A DNA stretch of 64,000 nt. Source: UBA2883 sp964017965. GTDB lineage: Bacteria > Cyanobacteriota > Vampirovibrionia > Gastranaerophilales > Gastranaerophilaceae. A model generated the notes under the pieces. It was given only the letters and a program-made list of their open reading frames with translations, searched no databases and was not told where the DNA came from. Below are positions 53,290 to 62,731 of the stretch, one piece after another; the first letter of the stretch is position 1; every line of letters begins with the position of its first letter. The position numbers and the translations under genes were made by a program. The DNA lies in the NCBI GenBank assembly GCA_964017965.1, contig CAXHNV010000002.1, positions 268,960 through 332,959 of the forward strand, in the 5' to 3' direction.

Positions 53290-54381
53290 TTATTTTGCAA
53301 ATTTTTTAAGCAATTCTTTTAACTGTTCTTTTAATTGTGCAGCATTAGACTTTTCTTCTACTGATATATCATCTACCTCAATATCAATAAGCCCCTTTGA
53401 TTGCCTTCTCAAAGTTTCAGTTACATCAGGCAACGACATCGCAATATACGTTAAGCCGCCTTTATTAATCTGCTTAACTAAATCTTTAAAGTATCTGTCA
53501 ATCTGTGAAGGGACATTCGGATGATCTAAAACAAACTGATTAAACGGTGTGCTGCTCCTTAAACTATTCATTCGTTTACTAGCTATTAAATAGTTAGAAA
53601 TGTTACTTGCCCCACCACAAGATTCCGGTTTAATATGTTCAATAGAAACCCTCGATGGTGTTAAAAACGCCTCTGTTATCTCATCATGTGTTCTGTGAGC
53701 ATTATTAACAATAAAAACGTCTGCACTGTTTCGGCTATTTGGGAACTCTTTCATTATTTCAAGAATTTCTCTCTTTGCAGACTTATCAATTCCCTTTGTA
53801 TTTCTAAGTCTATCAACCAGAGGACTAATTCTAAAACTATCATCTTTTATCGATTCTCTTACCGGCTCAAATATCTCTGTTAACCTTTTATTAGTTTCTC
53901 CCTTCGTATTTTTGATACTTTCCTCTATATCATTAAGCACTATCAATTGTTGTCGTGCCAACGATATTTTTGAACTAACATACAAATCACTCAACAAATC
54001 ATGTAAATCCATCTTATTGGCAGATTTAGGGTTAAGAGATTTATATTCTCTCAAGCTATCTGATAAAATACTATAAGCCATAAGCTCCGGCTCAAACATA
54101 TTTTCTTCATAACCATGTAACAGATTCAACATAGATTCGGCATTAGGACGCTTTTCAACCTTTTTCATATACTTTTCAAATTCATCATCTGAAACCATTA
54201 CAATATCACTATATGGATCATGTAAACCCGAAATCCTTTTCATCTTGTTTTCTATTTTATTTTTATCGGAACTACCAAATGAAACAGTATCAGTAGCCAA
54301 TCCTCGAACCCCACTAATACGCGGGCTGACACTAACAGTATTATAATTATTGTAATGGTTGAAATTATTAGAGATTAACAT
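53290..54381 (-). CDS. Protein with an HNH-nuclease-like motif (363 aa)
   Basis: Orphan with a likely HNH fold: SIEHIKPESCGGASNISNYL and KRMNSLRSSTPF give His249, Asn260/263 and Asn272 in the order of H-N-N/H nucleases, but without the zinc-binding cysteine pairs of many members. The N-terminal ~45 residues are Asn/Ser-rich with TVSFGS (residues 32-37); a helical region with few features fills 45-220. The C-terminus is a Lys/Leu heptad helix. No signal peptide. Cellular target unknown; a toxin or effector role is possible but unsupported. It stands between hppA and the tRNA, on the same strand. Confidence 0.65.
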   Translation of the reverse strand: MLISNNFNHYNNYNTVSVSPRISGVRGLATDTVSFGSSDKNKIENKMKRISGLHDPYSDIVMVSDDEFEKYMKKVEKRPNAESMLNLLHGYEENMFEPELMAYSILSDSLREYKSLNPKSANKMDLHDLLSDLYVSSKISLARQQLIVLNDIEESIKNTKGETNKRLTEIFEPVRESIKDDSFRISPLVDRLRNTKGIDKSAKREILEIMKEFPNSRNSADVFIVNNAHRTHDEITEAFLTPSRVSIEHIKPESCGGASNISNYLIASKRMNSLRSSTPFNQFVLDHPNVPSQIDRYFKDLVKQINKGGLTYIAMSLPDVTETLRRQSKGLIDIEVDDISVEEKSNAAQLKEQLKELLKKFAK

Positions 54382-54447
54382 AAAATAGCCTTATTAACTT
54401 AATACATGTCAACAAAAAAATTGCTATTTTATTAATATTTTTTACAT

Positions 54448-54478
54448 AAAAAAGCGGCGGGTAGAAACTACCCGCCGC
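54448..54478 (-). terminator. Terminator of hppA
   Basis: Perfect 11-bp GC-rich stem (GCGGCGGGTAG / CTACCCGCCGC), 3-base loop, followed on the minus strand by six T. Confidence 0.85.
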
Positions 54479-54499
54479 CAAATCATAAATAAAATCAAT

Positions 54500-56920
54500 C
54501 TATTTCTTGTCTTGAATTCGCATACAATAGAATGATCTTACAACAAATACTAATGCAATTACTAAGAATACTACCCCTGCAATTCTTGCATAAGTTCTAA
54601 ATGCAGGCGCAATAGCAATTTCCATTGCTAAAAGTCCAAACAATGTAGTGAACTTAATAATAGGGTTCATTGCAACTGAAGAAGTATCTTTGAATGGATC
54701 ACCCACAGTATCGCCTACAACAGTAGCATCATGTAATGGTGTACCTTTTTCTGCCAAGTCAACTTCAACAATTTTCTTAGCGTTATCCCAGCAACCGCCG
54801 GCATTTGCCATAAATACAGCTTGGAATAAGCCAAATACAGCAATTGCAATCAAATAGCTAACAAATAATGATACAGGGTCATTAGTATTAGCTACAGGTG
54901 CTGATAAACAAGCAAAAGCTAACGCAAAAGCAAACAATGCAATAAAGATATTTACCATACCTTTTTGTGCATACTGAGTACAAATCTTAACTACTTCTTT
55001 TGAATTTGCAAGGTTTGCACACTTGTCATCTTCACTTCCAAGCTTGATGTTTTCTTTAATATACTCAACGGCTCTATATGAACCTGTTGTTACAGCTTGC
55101 ATAGACGCACCTGAGAACCAGTAAATAACTGAACCACCCAATATAAAACCTAACAAGGTATATGGGTTCAACAAGTTAAGAATTGATTCCGGTAAGATAC
55201 CAAGCAAGTTCTTGATAACTAATATCAATGAGAAAATCATTGTAGTAGCACCAACAACCGCTGTACCAATCAATACAGGTTTAGATGTTGCCTTAAATGT
55301 GTTACCTGCGCCGTCGTTTTCTTCAAGATAACGTTTTGCATTATCAAAATCAGGAGCAAATCCATACTCAGATTCGATACTTGCTTTAACATCAGGTACT
55401 TCTTCAATCAATGATAATTCATACACTGATTGAGCATTATCTGTAACAGGACCGTAGCTGTCTACAGCAATTGTTACAGGTCCCATACCCAAGAAACCAA
55501 AGGCTACAAGACCAAACGCAAATACTGCCGGATAACTCATTACTCCAGCTGGAATAAATGTACTTGCAGTATATGCCAAATACATCAACAATACAGTGAT
55601 TGCACCAATCCAGAAACCAGAGAAGTTTCCTGATACAATACCTGATAAAATTGTCAATGATGCACCGCCTTCTCTTGAAGCAGTAACAACTTCTCTTGTA
55701 TGTTTAGCCTTAGGTGATGTAAATACCTTTGTTGCCTCAGGAATTAAAGCAGCACCCAATGTACCACAAGAGATGATAATTGATAAAATTAACCATAAGT
55801 CATTGCCTAAATCAGCCAATAATAGCTTACTTACACCAAATGTCATTATGATTGAGAAGATTGAAGTTAACCACACAAGATTTGATAGCGGAACTTCAAA
55901 ATCAAAAGCTTTAGCTTTTTTAGCATAAAGCGAAGTTATACCGTTGTTAATAACATACGCTAAAACTGATGTAATAATCATCAAGAATCTCATCGTAAAT
56001 ATCCAGGTTAATAATTGAACCTGATGAGAGTCTCCAACAACTGCTAACAAAATAAAACTTACTAATGCAACACCTGTTACACCGTAAGTTTCAAAACCGT
56101 CAGCTGTAGGTCCGATAGAATCGCCTGCATTATCACCAGTACAGTCAGCAATAACACCTGGGTTTCTTGGATCGTCTTCTTTAATACCGAACTGAATTTT
56201 CATCAAGTCAGAACCGATATCGGCAATCTTAGTGAAGATACCACCCGCAACACGTAATGCAGATGCACCTAATGATTCACCGATTGCAAAACCGATAAAA
56301 CAAGCACCCGCAATGTTACCCGGAACAAATAACAGAATTGCAAGCATCATAATCAATTCAACTGATACCAATACAACACCGATACTCATACCCGCTGTTA
56401 ACGGAATATTCAAAATACTTAATGGGTTACCTTTCAACGCAACAAATGCAGTTCTTGAGTTAGCTAAGGTATTCATTCTAATACCGAACCAGGCTACAAG
56501 ATAAGAACCTAAAATACCGATTACTGAAAATGCTAGAATAATCAACACGTTAGTAACTGTCATCTGTTCCAAATAACCAAAGTAAAACGCAATACATAAA
56601 GCAATCAATGCTTCTAAACATAATAAGAATTTACCTTGTTGTACAAGATATGTCTTACAGGTTTCAAAAATAGTATTACCTACATTTGCCATTACTTCAT
56701 GCACCTCAAGTTTTTTAACCTGTGCATACATAAAATAACCAAAAATTACGCCGATAACTGAAACACCAATCCCAATTAACAGAAGCGTATAACTAAACTC
56801 GTTATTTGCCTTAATATCAGGAACCACCAGATTAGCTTCACTTGCTAATACAGGAGCTGCTCCAAGCAAAAACGAAAGACCAAAGCACAAAGACTTTAGA
56901 ATGTTTGAAATAAATTTCAT
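54500..56920 (-). CDS. hppA: Membrane-bound cation-pumping pyrophosphatase
   Basis: Couples pyrophosphate hydrolysis to H+ or Na+ export. About 16 helices; the substrate signature DDPRNPGVIADCTGDNAGD is intact, as are EGGASLT and the C-terminal GDTVGDPFKDTSSVAMNP. In the segment AGNTFKATSKP the Lys sits where K+-independent enzymes have Lys and K+-dependent ones Ala. An additional signal-like N-terminus (MKFISNILKSLCFGLSFLLG) precedes the core. GGAGGGCG chooses this ATG, ten codons inside the longest frame; 806 residues. H+ versus Na+ cannot be decided here. Confidence 0.95.
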   Translation of the reverse strand: MKFISNILKSLCFGLSFLLGAAPVLASEANLVVPDIKANNEFSYTLLLIGIGVSVIGVIFGYFMYAQVKKLEVHEVMANVGNTIFETCKTYLVQQGKFLLCLEALIALCIAFYFGYLEQMTVTNVLIILAFSVIGILGSYLVAWFGIRMNTLANSRTAFVALKGNPLSILNIPLTAGMSIGVVLVSVELIMMLAILLFVPGNIAGACFIGFAIGESLGASALRVAGGIFTKIADIGSDLMKIQFGIKEDDPRNPGVIADCTGDNAGDSIGPTADGFETYGVTGVALVSFILLAVVGDSHQVQLLTWIFTMRFLMIITSVLAYVINNGITSLYAKKAKAFDFEVPLSNLVWLTSIFSIIMTFGVSKLLLADLGNDLWLILSIIISCGTLGAALIPEATKVFTSPKAKHTREVVTASREGGASLTILSGIVSGNFSGFWIGAITVLLMYLAYTASTFIPAGVMSYPAVFAFGLVAFGFLGMGPVTIAVDSYGPVTDNAQSVYELSLIEEVPDVKASIESEYGFAPDFDNAKRYLEENDGAGNTFKATSKPVLIGTAVVGATTMIFSLILVIKNLLGILPESILNLLNPYTLLGFILGGSVIYWFSGASMQAVTTGSYRAVEYIKENIKLGSEDDKCANLANSKEVVKICTQYAQKGMVNIFIALFAFALAFACLSAPVANTNDPVSLFVSYLIAIAVFGLFQAVFMANAGGCWDNAKKIVEVDLAEKGTPLHDATVVGDTVGDPFKDTSSVAMNPIIKFTTLFGLLAMEIAIAPAFRTYARIAGVVFLVIALVFVVRSFYCMRIQDKK

Positions 56921-56959
56921 ATTCGCCCTCCTATTATCCAAATAATCCAAATAATGACA

Positions 56960-56988
56960 ATTATAATATTATTTTTTAATAAATGCAA
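56960..56988 (-). promoter_or_regulatory. Promoter of hppA
   Basis: Minus strand TTGCAT, 17 bases, TATAAT, about 40 bases before the start codon. Confidence 0.5.
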
Positions 56989-57009
56989 GATAATAAATTG
57001 TGTAACAAA

Positions 57010-57038
57010 CTATAAAATTATAGTGTAAAACTGACACT
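57010..57038. repeat. Two adjoining inverted repeats in a divergent control region
   Basis: CTATAA-AA-TTATAG followed with 2-base overlap by AGTGT-AAAACTG-ACACT, between the hppA promoter and that of the next gene; possible operator sites. A lone TGTAACAAAC stands just upstream. Confidence 0.35.
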
Positions 57039-57080
57039 AAAAAATAGCTCAAAACGCAAGCTATATTTGAATTTTAGGGG

Positions 57081-57108
57081 TTGCAAAATATTTTTAATGT
57101 GTTATAAT
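57081..57108 (+). promoter_or_regulatory. Sigma70-type promoter
   Basis: TTGCAA, 16 bases, TATAAT, with the next start codon 30 bases downstream. Confidence 0.55.
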
Positions 57109-57138
57109 ATGAGTGGTCAAAGAAACGAGGTGTTTATT

Positions 57139-57375
57139 ATGAAGGTTATGTCCCTAAACAGGGTTAAGTTTGCTTCAAATGAAATGCTACCTGCAACCTG
57201 TACATCAAAACCACAGGTAACCTATACTTCTACGCCGATTAAAAATCCCAACGTCAGACACCAAGGTTACAGCAATGAAGAAATCTATGATGCACTCGTA
57301 GCAGTTAAAAATTTCGTTCTTACACCATTCAAATCTGAAACAAAACCTAACCACGCTATTAATTATGTTATTTAA
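57139..57375 (+). CDS. Small orphan protein (78 aa)
   Basis: Not recognised. Soluble, basic, Thr/Pro/Lys-rich in the first half with the start MKVMSLNRVKFASNE, and a helical second half (GYSNEEIYDALVAVKNFVLTPF). GAGGTG stands six bases before this ATG; the longest frame would start 24 codons earlier, inside the promoter. Own promoter and terminator, so a separate unit. Confidence 0.7.
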   Translation: MKVMSLNRVKFASNEMLPATCTSKPQVTYTSTPIKNPNVRHQGYSNEEIYDALVAVKNFVLTPFKSETKPNHAINYVI

Positions 57376-57384
57376 AGAAAAAAC

Positions 57385-57417
57385 AAGGCTCGCAATCTGC
57401 GAGCCTTAATCTTTTTT
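57385..57417. terminator. Bidirectional terminator
   Basis: 10-bp stem (AAGGCTCGCA / TGCGAGCCTT), 3-base loop, then AATCTTTTTT; an A run on the other side lets it close the minus-strand operon too. Confidence 0.8.
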
Positions 57418-58447
57418 ATGGTTTTATTAAAAACTTAATCGCTTTACCTTCTATATGCTGTTTCATTGCAAACTCTACATCCTTTAAAGCAAGTGTATTA
57501 GTTATAAGCTTCTCAACCTCAACCTCACCGGACGCAATATAATCAAGCGCCTGTCTGAAATATTTCGGTGTATGGTGAAAAACACTCATCAACTTTATAT
57601 CACCATAGTGCATTTTTGTTGTATCGAACGTAACCGTAGAACCTGATTTACAGCCGCCAAAGAAATGCACTGTTCCCCCAGGTCTGACACAAGAGAATAT
57701 CCTTTCCCAAATTTCAGGTAACCCAACACATTCAACAGCTAAATCCAGTCCGCGTTTCTCTTCTGTATATTCCTTAAATATCTTCTCCGGATTAGGATAC
57801 TTCTTTAAATCAACAATCTCATCAGCGTGAGCAAACTCTTCTGCCATCTTTAATTTCAATGGATTTCTTCCGGCTACAATAACATTTGCACCTTTGAGTT
57901 TAGCGAGTCTTGCAAACATCAATCCGATAGGTCCGATACCAATAATACCAACCGTCTGTCCGGGTTTAATATCAGAACGTTCAACACCGTGCACAACATT
58001 CGCTAACGGTTCACAAAACGCAGCCTTATCGAAGCTCAAATCCTCAGGTAAAACAAGCATATTTTTTTCTACAATCCGCTCAGGAACAATAATATACTCT
58101 GCATAAGCGCCGTTTAAAAGGTCTAAATTCTCGCAAAGGTTATATTCTTCACGTTTACAGAAGAAACACTCTCCGCAAGGCGCAGAATTGGCAGCTACAA
58201 CTCTGTCACCAACAGAAAATTTCGTAACCCCTTCTCCTAATTTTTCAACTACACCCGAAAACTCATGTCCGAACCCTGAAGGTATTGATTTAATCAATAC
58301 AGGATGACCTCTTCTATATGTTTTTACGTCCGTTCCGCAAGTTAATGCAGACATTATCTTCACAAGAACTTCACCCTTTTGCAAAGGTCTAATTCTTACA
58401 TCTTCATACTTTATATTCTCCGGTCCGTAAAATAATACAGCTTTCAT
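57416..58447 (-). CDS. Zinc-dependent medium-chain dehydrogenase A
   Basis: NAD(P)-dependent alcohol or polyol dehydrogenase, 343 residues. Catalytic zinc ligands Cys37 and His61-Glu62 (FGHEF), structural zinc site CGECFFCKREEYNLC, CEPLANVVHGVE, and the Rossmann motif VGIIGIGPIGLMFARL. HYGDIKLMSVFHHTPKYF and the C-terminal half are typical of the sorbitol/threonine dehydrogenase branch. Last gene of a seven-gene operon and nine bases after its paralogue. Substrate unknown; family members oxidise sugars, polyols and phosphorylated alditols. Confidence 0.88.
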   Translation of the reverse strand: MKAVLFYGPENIKYEDVRIRPLQKGEVLVKIMSALTCGTDVKTYRRGHPVLIKSIPSGFGHEFSGVVEKLGEGVTKFSVGDRVVAANSAPCGECFFCKREEYNLCENLDLLNGAYAEYIIVPERIVEKNMLVLPEDLSFDKAAFCEPLANVVHGVERSDIKPGQTVGIIGIGPIGLMFARLAKLKGANVIVAGRNPLKLKMAEEFAHADEIVDLKKYPNPEKIFKEYTEEKRGLDLAVECVGLPEIWERIFSCVRPGGTVHFFGGCKSGSTVTFDTTKMHYGDIKLMSVFHHTPKYFRQALDYIASGEVEVEKLITNTLALKDVEFAMKQHIEGKAIKFLIKP

Positions 58448-58455
58448 TATCTCTC

Positions 58456-59463
58456 CTAAATCTGTATATAGGCTTTAAACACCTTGTTTTCAATAGTATC
58501 AATAAATGCTTCCTGAATCTTTTCAAAAGGATATACAGTAGACAAATTCTTAACCCTTACTTCGCCGTTAGCAAGTAATTCAAGAGCTTTTTTCAAATCT
58601 TTAGGACGAGGTGAATAACTTCCCAATACAGTTAATTCTTTATAATAAATATCGTTATTATGATATCCTAAGTTATTTGGTGTACTTGAAAATACAAGAA
58701 TCTTACCACCTAATCTAACCGTATTCAACGCTACATCAATCGCTGCATCTGCACCCGATGTCATAAAAATACAGTCTATACCAATATTATTTGTTCTTGA
58801 ATAAACAAACTCATGTGTATAATCTTTATCCGCTGAATTAAACGCCGTTATACCTAATTCGTTTGCAATATCAACTCTGTCCTGCTTAATATCACATCCA
58901 AAAACATTCATACCAAACGCCTTCAAAGCCTGTCCCATCAATAAACCTATTGAGCCTAACCCGATAACCAAAACAGATGTTTGAGGAACCAATTTAGCTC
59001 TCTTAACCGCTCTTACGCAACATCCCAAAGGTTCATAAAATGCGACTTCCTGTTCTGTCAAATTCTTAGGTATCTTATGAGTAACGTTCAACAAATGTTC
59101 TTCACTCAAATAAACATATTCACTAAAACCACCCGGTACAATATTCGTTGATTTAAAGTGTTCACACATAGAATAGCTTTCGCCCTTACAATATGCACAC
59201 TTAAAACAAGGAATATGATGTGATGCAATTACTCGGTCACCAACATTAAAATGAGTATCAGAATCAATGTCTACAATCTCAGCAACAATCTCGTGACCCA
59301 AAACAGTACCGTCTTCAACAGAATGTTCTCTATACTTAACAATATCAGAACCACACAAACCACAGCCCAATATCTTTACTATAGCACCCTTTCTGCCCTC
59401 TAATGCAACTTTTTCTCTCTCTGCTAAAACTATCTTATTATTTTGTAATTCTGCTACTCTCAT
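58456..59463 (-). CDS. Zinc-dependent medium-chain dehydrogenase B
   Basis: Paralogue of the next gene downstream, 335 residues. Cys37 in CGLCGSD, His57-Glu58 in LGHEI, structural zinc site CFKCAYCKGESYSMC, FYEPLGCCVRAVKR and the nucleotide site VLVIGLGSIGLLMGQAL. SYSPRPKDLKKALELLANGE is a typical late segment. The two dehydrogenases are clearly diverged, so they probably act on different intermediates or as consecutive oxidation and reduction steps. Confidence 0.88.
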   Translation of the reverse strand: MRVAELQNNKIVLAEREKVALEGRKGAIVKILGCGLCGSDIVKYREHSVEDGTVLGHEIVAEIVDIDSDTHFNVGDRVIASHHIPCFKCAYCKGESYSMCEHFKSTNIVPGGFSEYVYLSEEHLLNVTHKIPKNLTEQEVAFYEPLGCCVRAVKRAKLVPQTSVLVIGLGSIGLLMGQALKAFGMNVFGCDIKQDRVDIANELGITAFNSADKDYTHEFVYSRTNNIGIDCIFMTSGADAAIDVALNTVRLGGKILVFSSTPNNLGYHNNDIYYKELTVLGSYSPRPKDLKKALELLANGEVRVKNLSTVYPFEKIQEAFIDTIENKVFKAYIQI

Positions 59464-59496
59464 ATTTCACCTCTTTTAAATATTTTAGCACAAATA

Positions 59497-60201
59497 TCAT
59501 AATATCTTAACTTCATTAATAATTTGAGCACAAGATAAACCAGTTTCACCAACAGCGATATTACCCCAACCCGCAAGCAAACATTTCAATCCCTCTATAT
59601 CTTTACACGGTCTTAAATTATGCGAATTGTCATCCACAAATATTGCTCGTTCAACACCGCTATTCAACATATATTCATCAATAAAATCGCTCTTCTCGTG
59701 GTATTTCATCAACTGCTCTTTTGCAAAAATCTTGTCATCAGCCAAACTTAAACCGTATTGATTTAATCTCATCTTTATCGAATCAAAATCCTTTTTAGAA
59801 ACAATAACTACATCAATTCTGCCCTTTTCAAATATAGATTTAACCTCAAAAAAGAACTCAAACGGCTCTTCTAACCCGTTCCAAAACTCAAAACTATCAC
59901 GCTTCATCTCTATACGTTTCTCATAATATTTTCTGTCAAATTCCTGTTCAGATTCAATATCCCTATTATTGAGATATTCCTTATACGTTTGGACAGGATT
60001 TTTTGAATTAAGAGACTTCATCAAATAATAATATTGCCACGAGTTGTAAACCAAAAACTTATACTTATAAAAAAGTTTATACTCCTCTTCATCAACAGGG
60101 ACTTCAACAGCAGTACCGTAAAAAGAATATCTGCAAAGCAAATAAGCCTCTTTTAATGTATCAAACAACACTCCGTCAAAATCTAAAAATAACGTATTCA
60201 T
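59497..60201 (-). CDS. HAD-superfamily hydrolase
   Basis: Motif I is LFLDFDGVLFDTL (nucleophile Asp and general acid Asp two residues later), motif II VIVSKKD, motif III Lys and motif IV AIFVDDNSHN. A helical cap of ~100 residues lies between motifs I and II. 234 residues, cytosolic. Probably a phosphatase for a small metabolite. Directly follows the small membrane-protein gene (no spacing). Confidence 0.8.
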   Translation of the reverse strand: MNTLFLDFDGVLFDTLKEAYLLCRYSFYGTAVEVPVDEEEYKLFYKYKFLVYNSWQYYYLMKSLNSKNPVQTYKEYLNNRDIESEQEFDRKYYEKRIEMKRDSFEFWNGLEEPFEFFFEVKSIFEKGRIDVVIVSKKDFDSIKMRLNQYGLSLADDKIFAKEQLMKYHEKSDFIDEYMLNSGVERAIFVDDNSHNLRPCKDIEGLKCLLAGWGNIAVGETGLSCAQIINEVKIL

Positions 60202-60519
60202 CTACAATTCCATTATAAAAACAACACTTAAAACCAATATCAATAACTGTAAAATAGTAAAGTATTTTTCAGTCTCGTATTTAGCAATAAAGCCCAGTGC
60301 AAAAGGTGAAATAGCAAACGCAAAAAACACTACAGGATTTAAAACCATTGCAAATAAAGATAAAAGCACATACAGCACTAAAAATAGTGCTATAGAAGAG
60401 GTGTAATCTGAAACAAATACAGCTTCTTTTTTATGAAAAACAAATAGTTTGCCAAAAGTAATCAATGTAAATAATGCTGCTGCGACAACTATGTAAGCGT
60501 ATTTAAACATCCCTAACAT
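60202..60519 (-). CDS. Small membrane protein (105 aa)
   Basis: Not recognised. Three or four helices (about residues 8-24, 38-56, 58-76, 84-103) and almost no loops. The ATG is supported by GAGGAG eight bases upstream; the longest frame opens with GTG three codons earlier. It overlaps the end of the hydrolase gene by a few bases and touches the HAD gene. Perhaps an anchor or transporter subunit, unproven. Confidence 0.65.
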   Translation of the reverse strand: MLGMFKYAYIVVAAALFTLITFGKLFVFHKKEAVFVSDYTSSIALFLVLYVLLSLFAMVLNPVVFFAFAISPFALGFIAKYETEKYFTILQLLILVLSVVFIMEL

Positions 60520-61340
60520 ACAGCACACTCCTCAATCTTTGAATGAGAGTTCAAGAAACTTCCGACCTTCTCAAAGACAAAGTCCTTCTCATTATCATAA
60601 AGTACCATATGATAACTATCGTTTAAGATAATAAGCTCCTTATCCTCAGATGAAATGTTGTCATAAACAACTTTAGAACTCTTTGGACTAGTTAAGTCAT
60701 CTTCTTTTGAATGAATGAACAAAATCGGTGAAACAACCTGTTTCATCAACTTCTTATTACGGACAAACCTTGAAAGTTTTAAAAGCTCATAAATACAAGT
60801 CATAGGGAAGTCGTTCATACCAACATCACCTTTTTGCAAAAGTTTCTTCACAATATTACGAGTTCTCAAATTCTTAATCCCGTGCGGGTCACATTCAGGG
60901 TAAGTATAATAAAATCTTATTAATGTCGTTAATCCTATCGGCATCAAAAATTTATACCACGGCAATCTCCAACCGTCCAAATAGAGCGTAGTAGAAAGCG
61001 CAATAACGCCACTTACATCAGATTTAAATTGTTGGGCAACCGCAACAGCTAAAACAGCCCCTAAACACAATCCTGAAACGTATACTTCTTCGTACTTAGA
61101 TTTTAACTGCACAAACTTGAAATACGCAAAATTTAACCAATCTTCGTATTTAACAGTAAAAATTTCTTGAACATTGTCACCGTGACCCGGTAAACAATTC
61201 GCAAACACATCGTAGCCCAAAGAATGCAAGTATTGACCGTATTTCTTTAATTCATACGGGCTACCTGTCATTCCATGAAATAATAATACTGCACGACGAT
61301 TTTTAGAATCGTTGTTTATAAGTTCAAAATCTAAAGTCAC
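60513..61340 (-). CDS. Alpha/beta hydrolase with a Cys nucleophile elbow
   Basis: Esterase/lipase-fold protein of 275 residues. LLFHGMTGSPYELKKYG carries the oxyanion HG, ANCLPGHG follows, and the nucleophile elbow is G90-L-C-L-G94, so Cys92 replaces the Ser of carboxylesterase/monoacylglycerol lipase relatives (usually GLSLG). Asp215 (HSKEDDLTSP) and His244 (NDSYHMVLYD) complete a likely triad, as in dienelactone hydrolase. Shares one base with the aminotransferase gene before it. Confidence 0.82.
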   Translation of the reverse strand: MTLDFELINNDSKNRRAVLLFHGMTGSPYELKKYGQYLHSLGYDVFANCLPGHGDNVQEIFTVKYEDWLNFAYFKFVQLKSKYEEVYVSGLCLGAVLAVAVAQQFKSDVSGVIALSTTLYLDGWRLPWYKFLMPIGLTTLIRFYYTYPECDPHGIKNLRTRNIVKKLLQKGDVGMNDFPMTCIYELLKLSRFVRNKKLMKQVVSPILFIHSKEDDLTSPKSSKVVYDNISSEDKELIILNDSYHMVLYDNEKDFVFEKVGSFLNSHSKIEECAVC

Positions 61341-62731
61341 TACTTATCCAATCTGCTGAATAACTGATCAAACAAATCAATTGCCATATCAATCTCATCA
61401 TCAGAGATATATAACTGCGGTACTAACGTGATTATATTCTTATAGAAACCGCCGTTATTTAGAACCAGACCGCATTTTTTGCCGTTATAAGACAAATCAC
61501 CTTTCAAACCTTCCTCTTGCATAGCATCACAAAGTTCTCTGTTTGGTGTAATACCGTCTTCTTTTGTAAGTTCAATTCTAAGCGCAAACCCGATACCGTC
61601 AACATCACCGATAGATTTATACTTAGATTGCAAGTATTTCAATCCGTTCATAAATCTTGCACTCTTAACCGGAATATCGTGTTCAAGTTTTGCTTCGTCT
61701 TCTTCAACGATAGACATAACTTCATAAGCAGCTCTAACGCCTATAGGGTTAGAACAGTATGTAGAATGAGCACTGCCAGGAGTAAATACATCCGGAGCAA
61801 CAAATTTTTCTTTAGCCCAGAAGCCAGCAAGCGGGTTCATACCGTTTGTTATAGACTTTGCAAATGACATAATATCCGGTGTTACACCGTAGTTTTCAAT
61901 TGCCCACAACTTACCGGTTCTGAACATACCCATTTGAACCTCGTCAACGCAGAACATAATGTTATGCTCATCCAAGATTTCTTTTAGTTCTTTGAAATAC
62001 CATTCAGGTGGGTTAATATAACCACCGGTGCCCAAAATAGGCTCACAATAGAATGCTTTAAATTCACAATCACCTGTTTTAGGGTCATAGTAAGAATTGT
62101 ATTCGCTTTCAAACATCTTAGCAACTTGTTTAACACAGAAGTGGTTACAAGATTCACATTTCATTCCGTAAGGACATCTAAAACAGTATGGGAACGGAAT
62201 AAATTGTGCTCTATCACCAAAGTGACCGTATTTTTCACGATATCTGAAACTTGAAGTCATACAGGTTGCACCAATTGTTCTTCCATGATATCCACCCTGG
62301 AATGCAAATACAGCGTTTCTACCGGTATAGTTTCTGATAACTTTCAATGCGTCTTCGTTTGCTTGAGCACCACCTACGTTAAAATGTATTCTGCCTTTTT
62401 CACCGAATCTTTTGTAATTCATATCAGCCATTTTTTTAGCTAACATAGGTTTATAGTCATATAAATATTTTGGGCACAATTGCGGCATTGTGTTCATCTG
62501 GTCGATGATTGCATCTGTAATACGTTGGTTTCTGTAACCAAAGTTACAAGAAGAGTACATCATTTGTAAATCCAAATAAGGAGTATCATTTGAATCATAC
62601 ATATAAGAACCTTCACATCCTCTAAAAACTTTCGGATCAGGCGAATAGTGAACCGTATCACCGTATGAATCGTATTCCGCATCAAGTTCTTTTATTTCAG
62701 CGTCGGAAATTCTATTTTCCAAATCTAACAT
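61340..62731 (-). CDS. Class III (omega) aminotransferase
   Basis: PLP enzyme of 463 residues in the acetylornithine/4-aminobutyrate group. Conserved pieces: NVGGAQANEDALKVIRNY, FAFQGGYHGRT, the Cys-rich PYCFRCPYGMKCESCNHFC segment seen in several GABA-type members, CVDEVQMGMFRTG, the PLP-lysine motif SFAKSITNGMNPLAG, and HSTYCSNPIG. Substrate unknown. It overlaps the MtnX-like gene by 20 bases and the hydrolase by one. Confidence 0.88.
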   Translation of the reverse strand: MLDLENRISDAEIKELDAEYDSYGDTVHYSPDPKVFRGCEGSYMYDSNDTPYLDLQMMYSSCNFGYRNQRITDAIIDQMNTMPQLCPKYLYDYKPMLAKKMADMNYKRFGEKGRIHFNVGGAQANEDALKVIRNYTGRNAVFAFQGGYHGRTIGATCMTSSFRYREKYGHFGDRAQFIPFPYCFRCPYGMKCESCNHFCVKQVAKMFESEYNSYYDPKTGDCEFKAFYCEPILGTGGYINPPEWYFKELKEILDEHNIMFCVDEVQMGMFRTGKLWAIENYGVTPDIMSFAKSITNGMNPLAGFWAKEKFVAPDVFTPGSAHSTYCSNPIGVRAAYEVMSIVEEDEAKLEHDIPVKSARFMNGLKYLQSKYKSIGDVDGIGFALRIELTKEDGITPNRELCDAMQEEGLKGDLSYNGKKCGLVLNNGGFYKNIITLVPQLYISDDEIDMAIDLFDQLFSRLDK

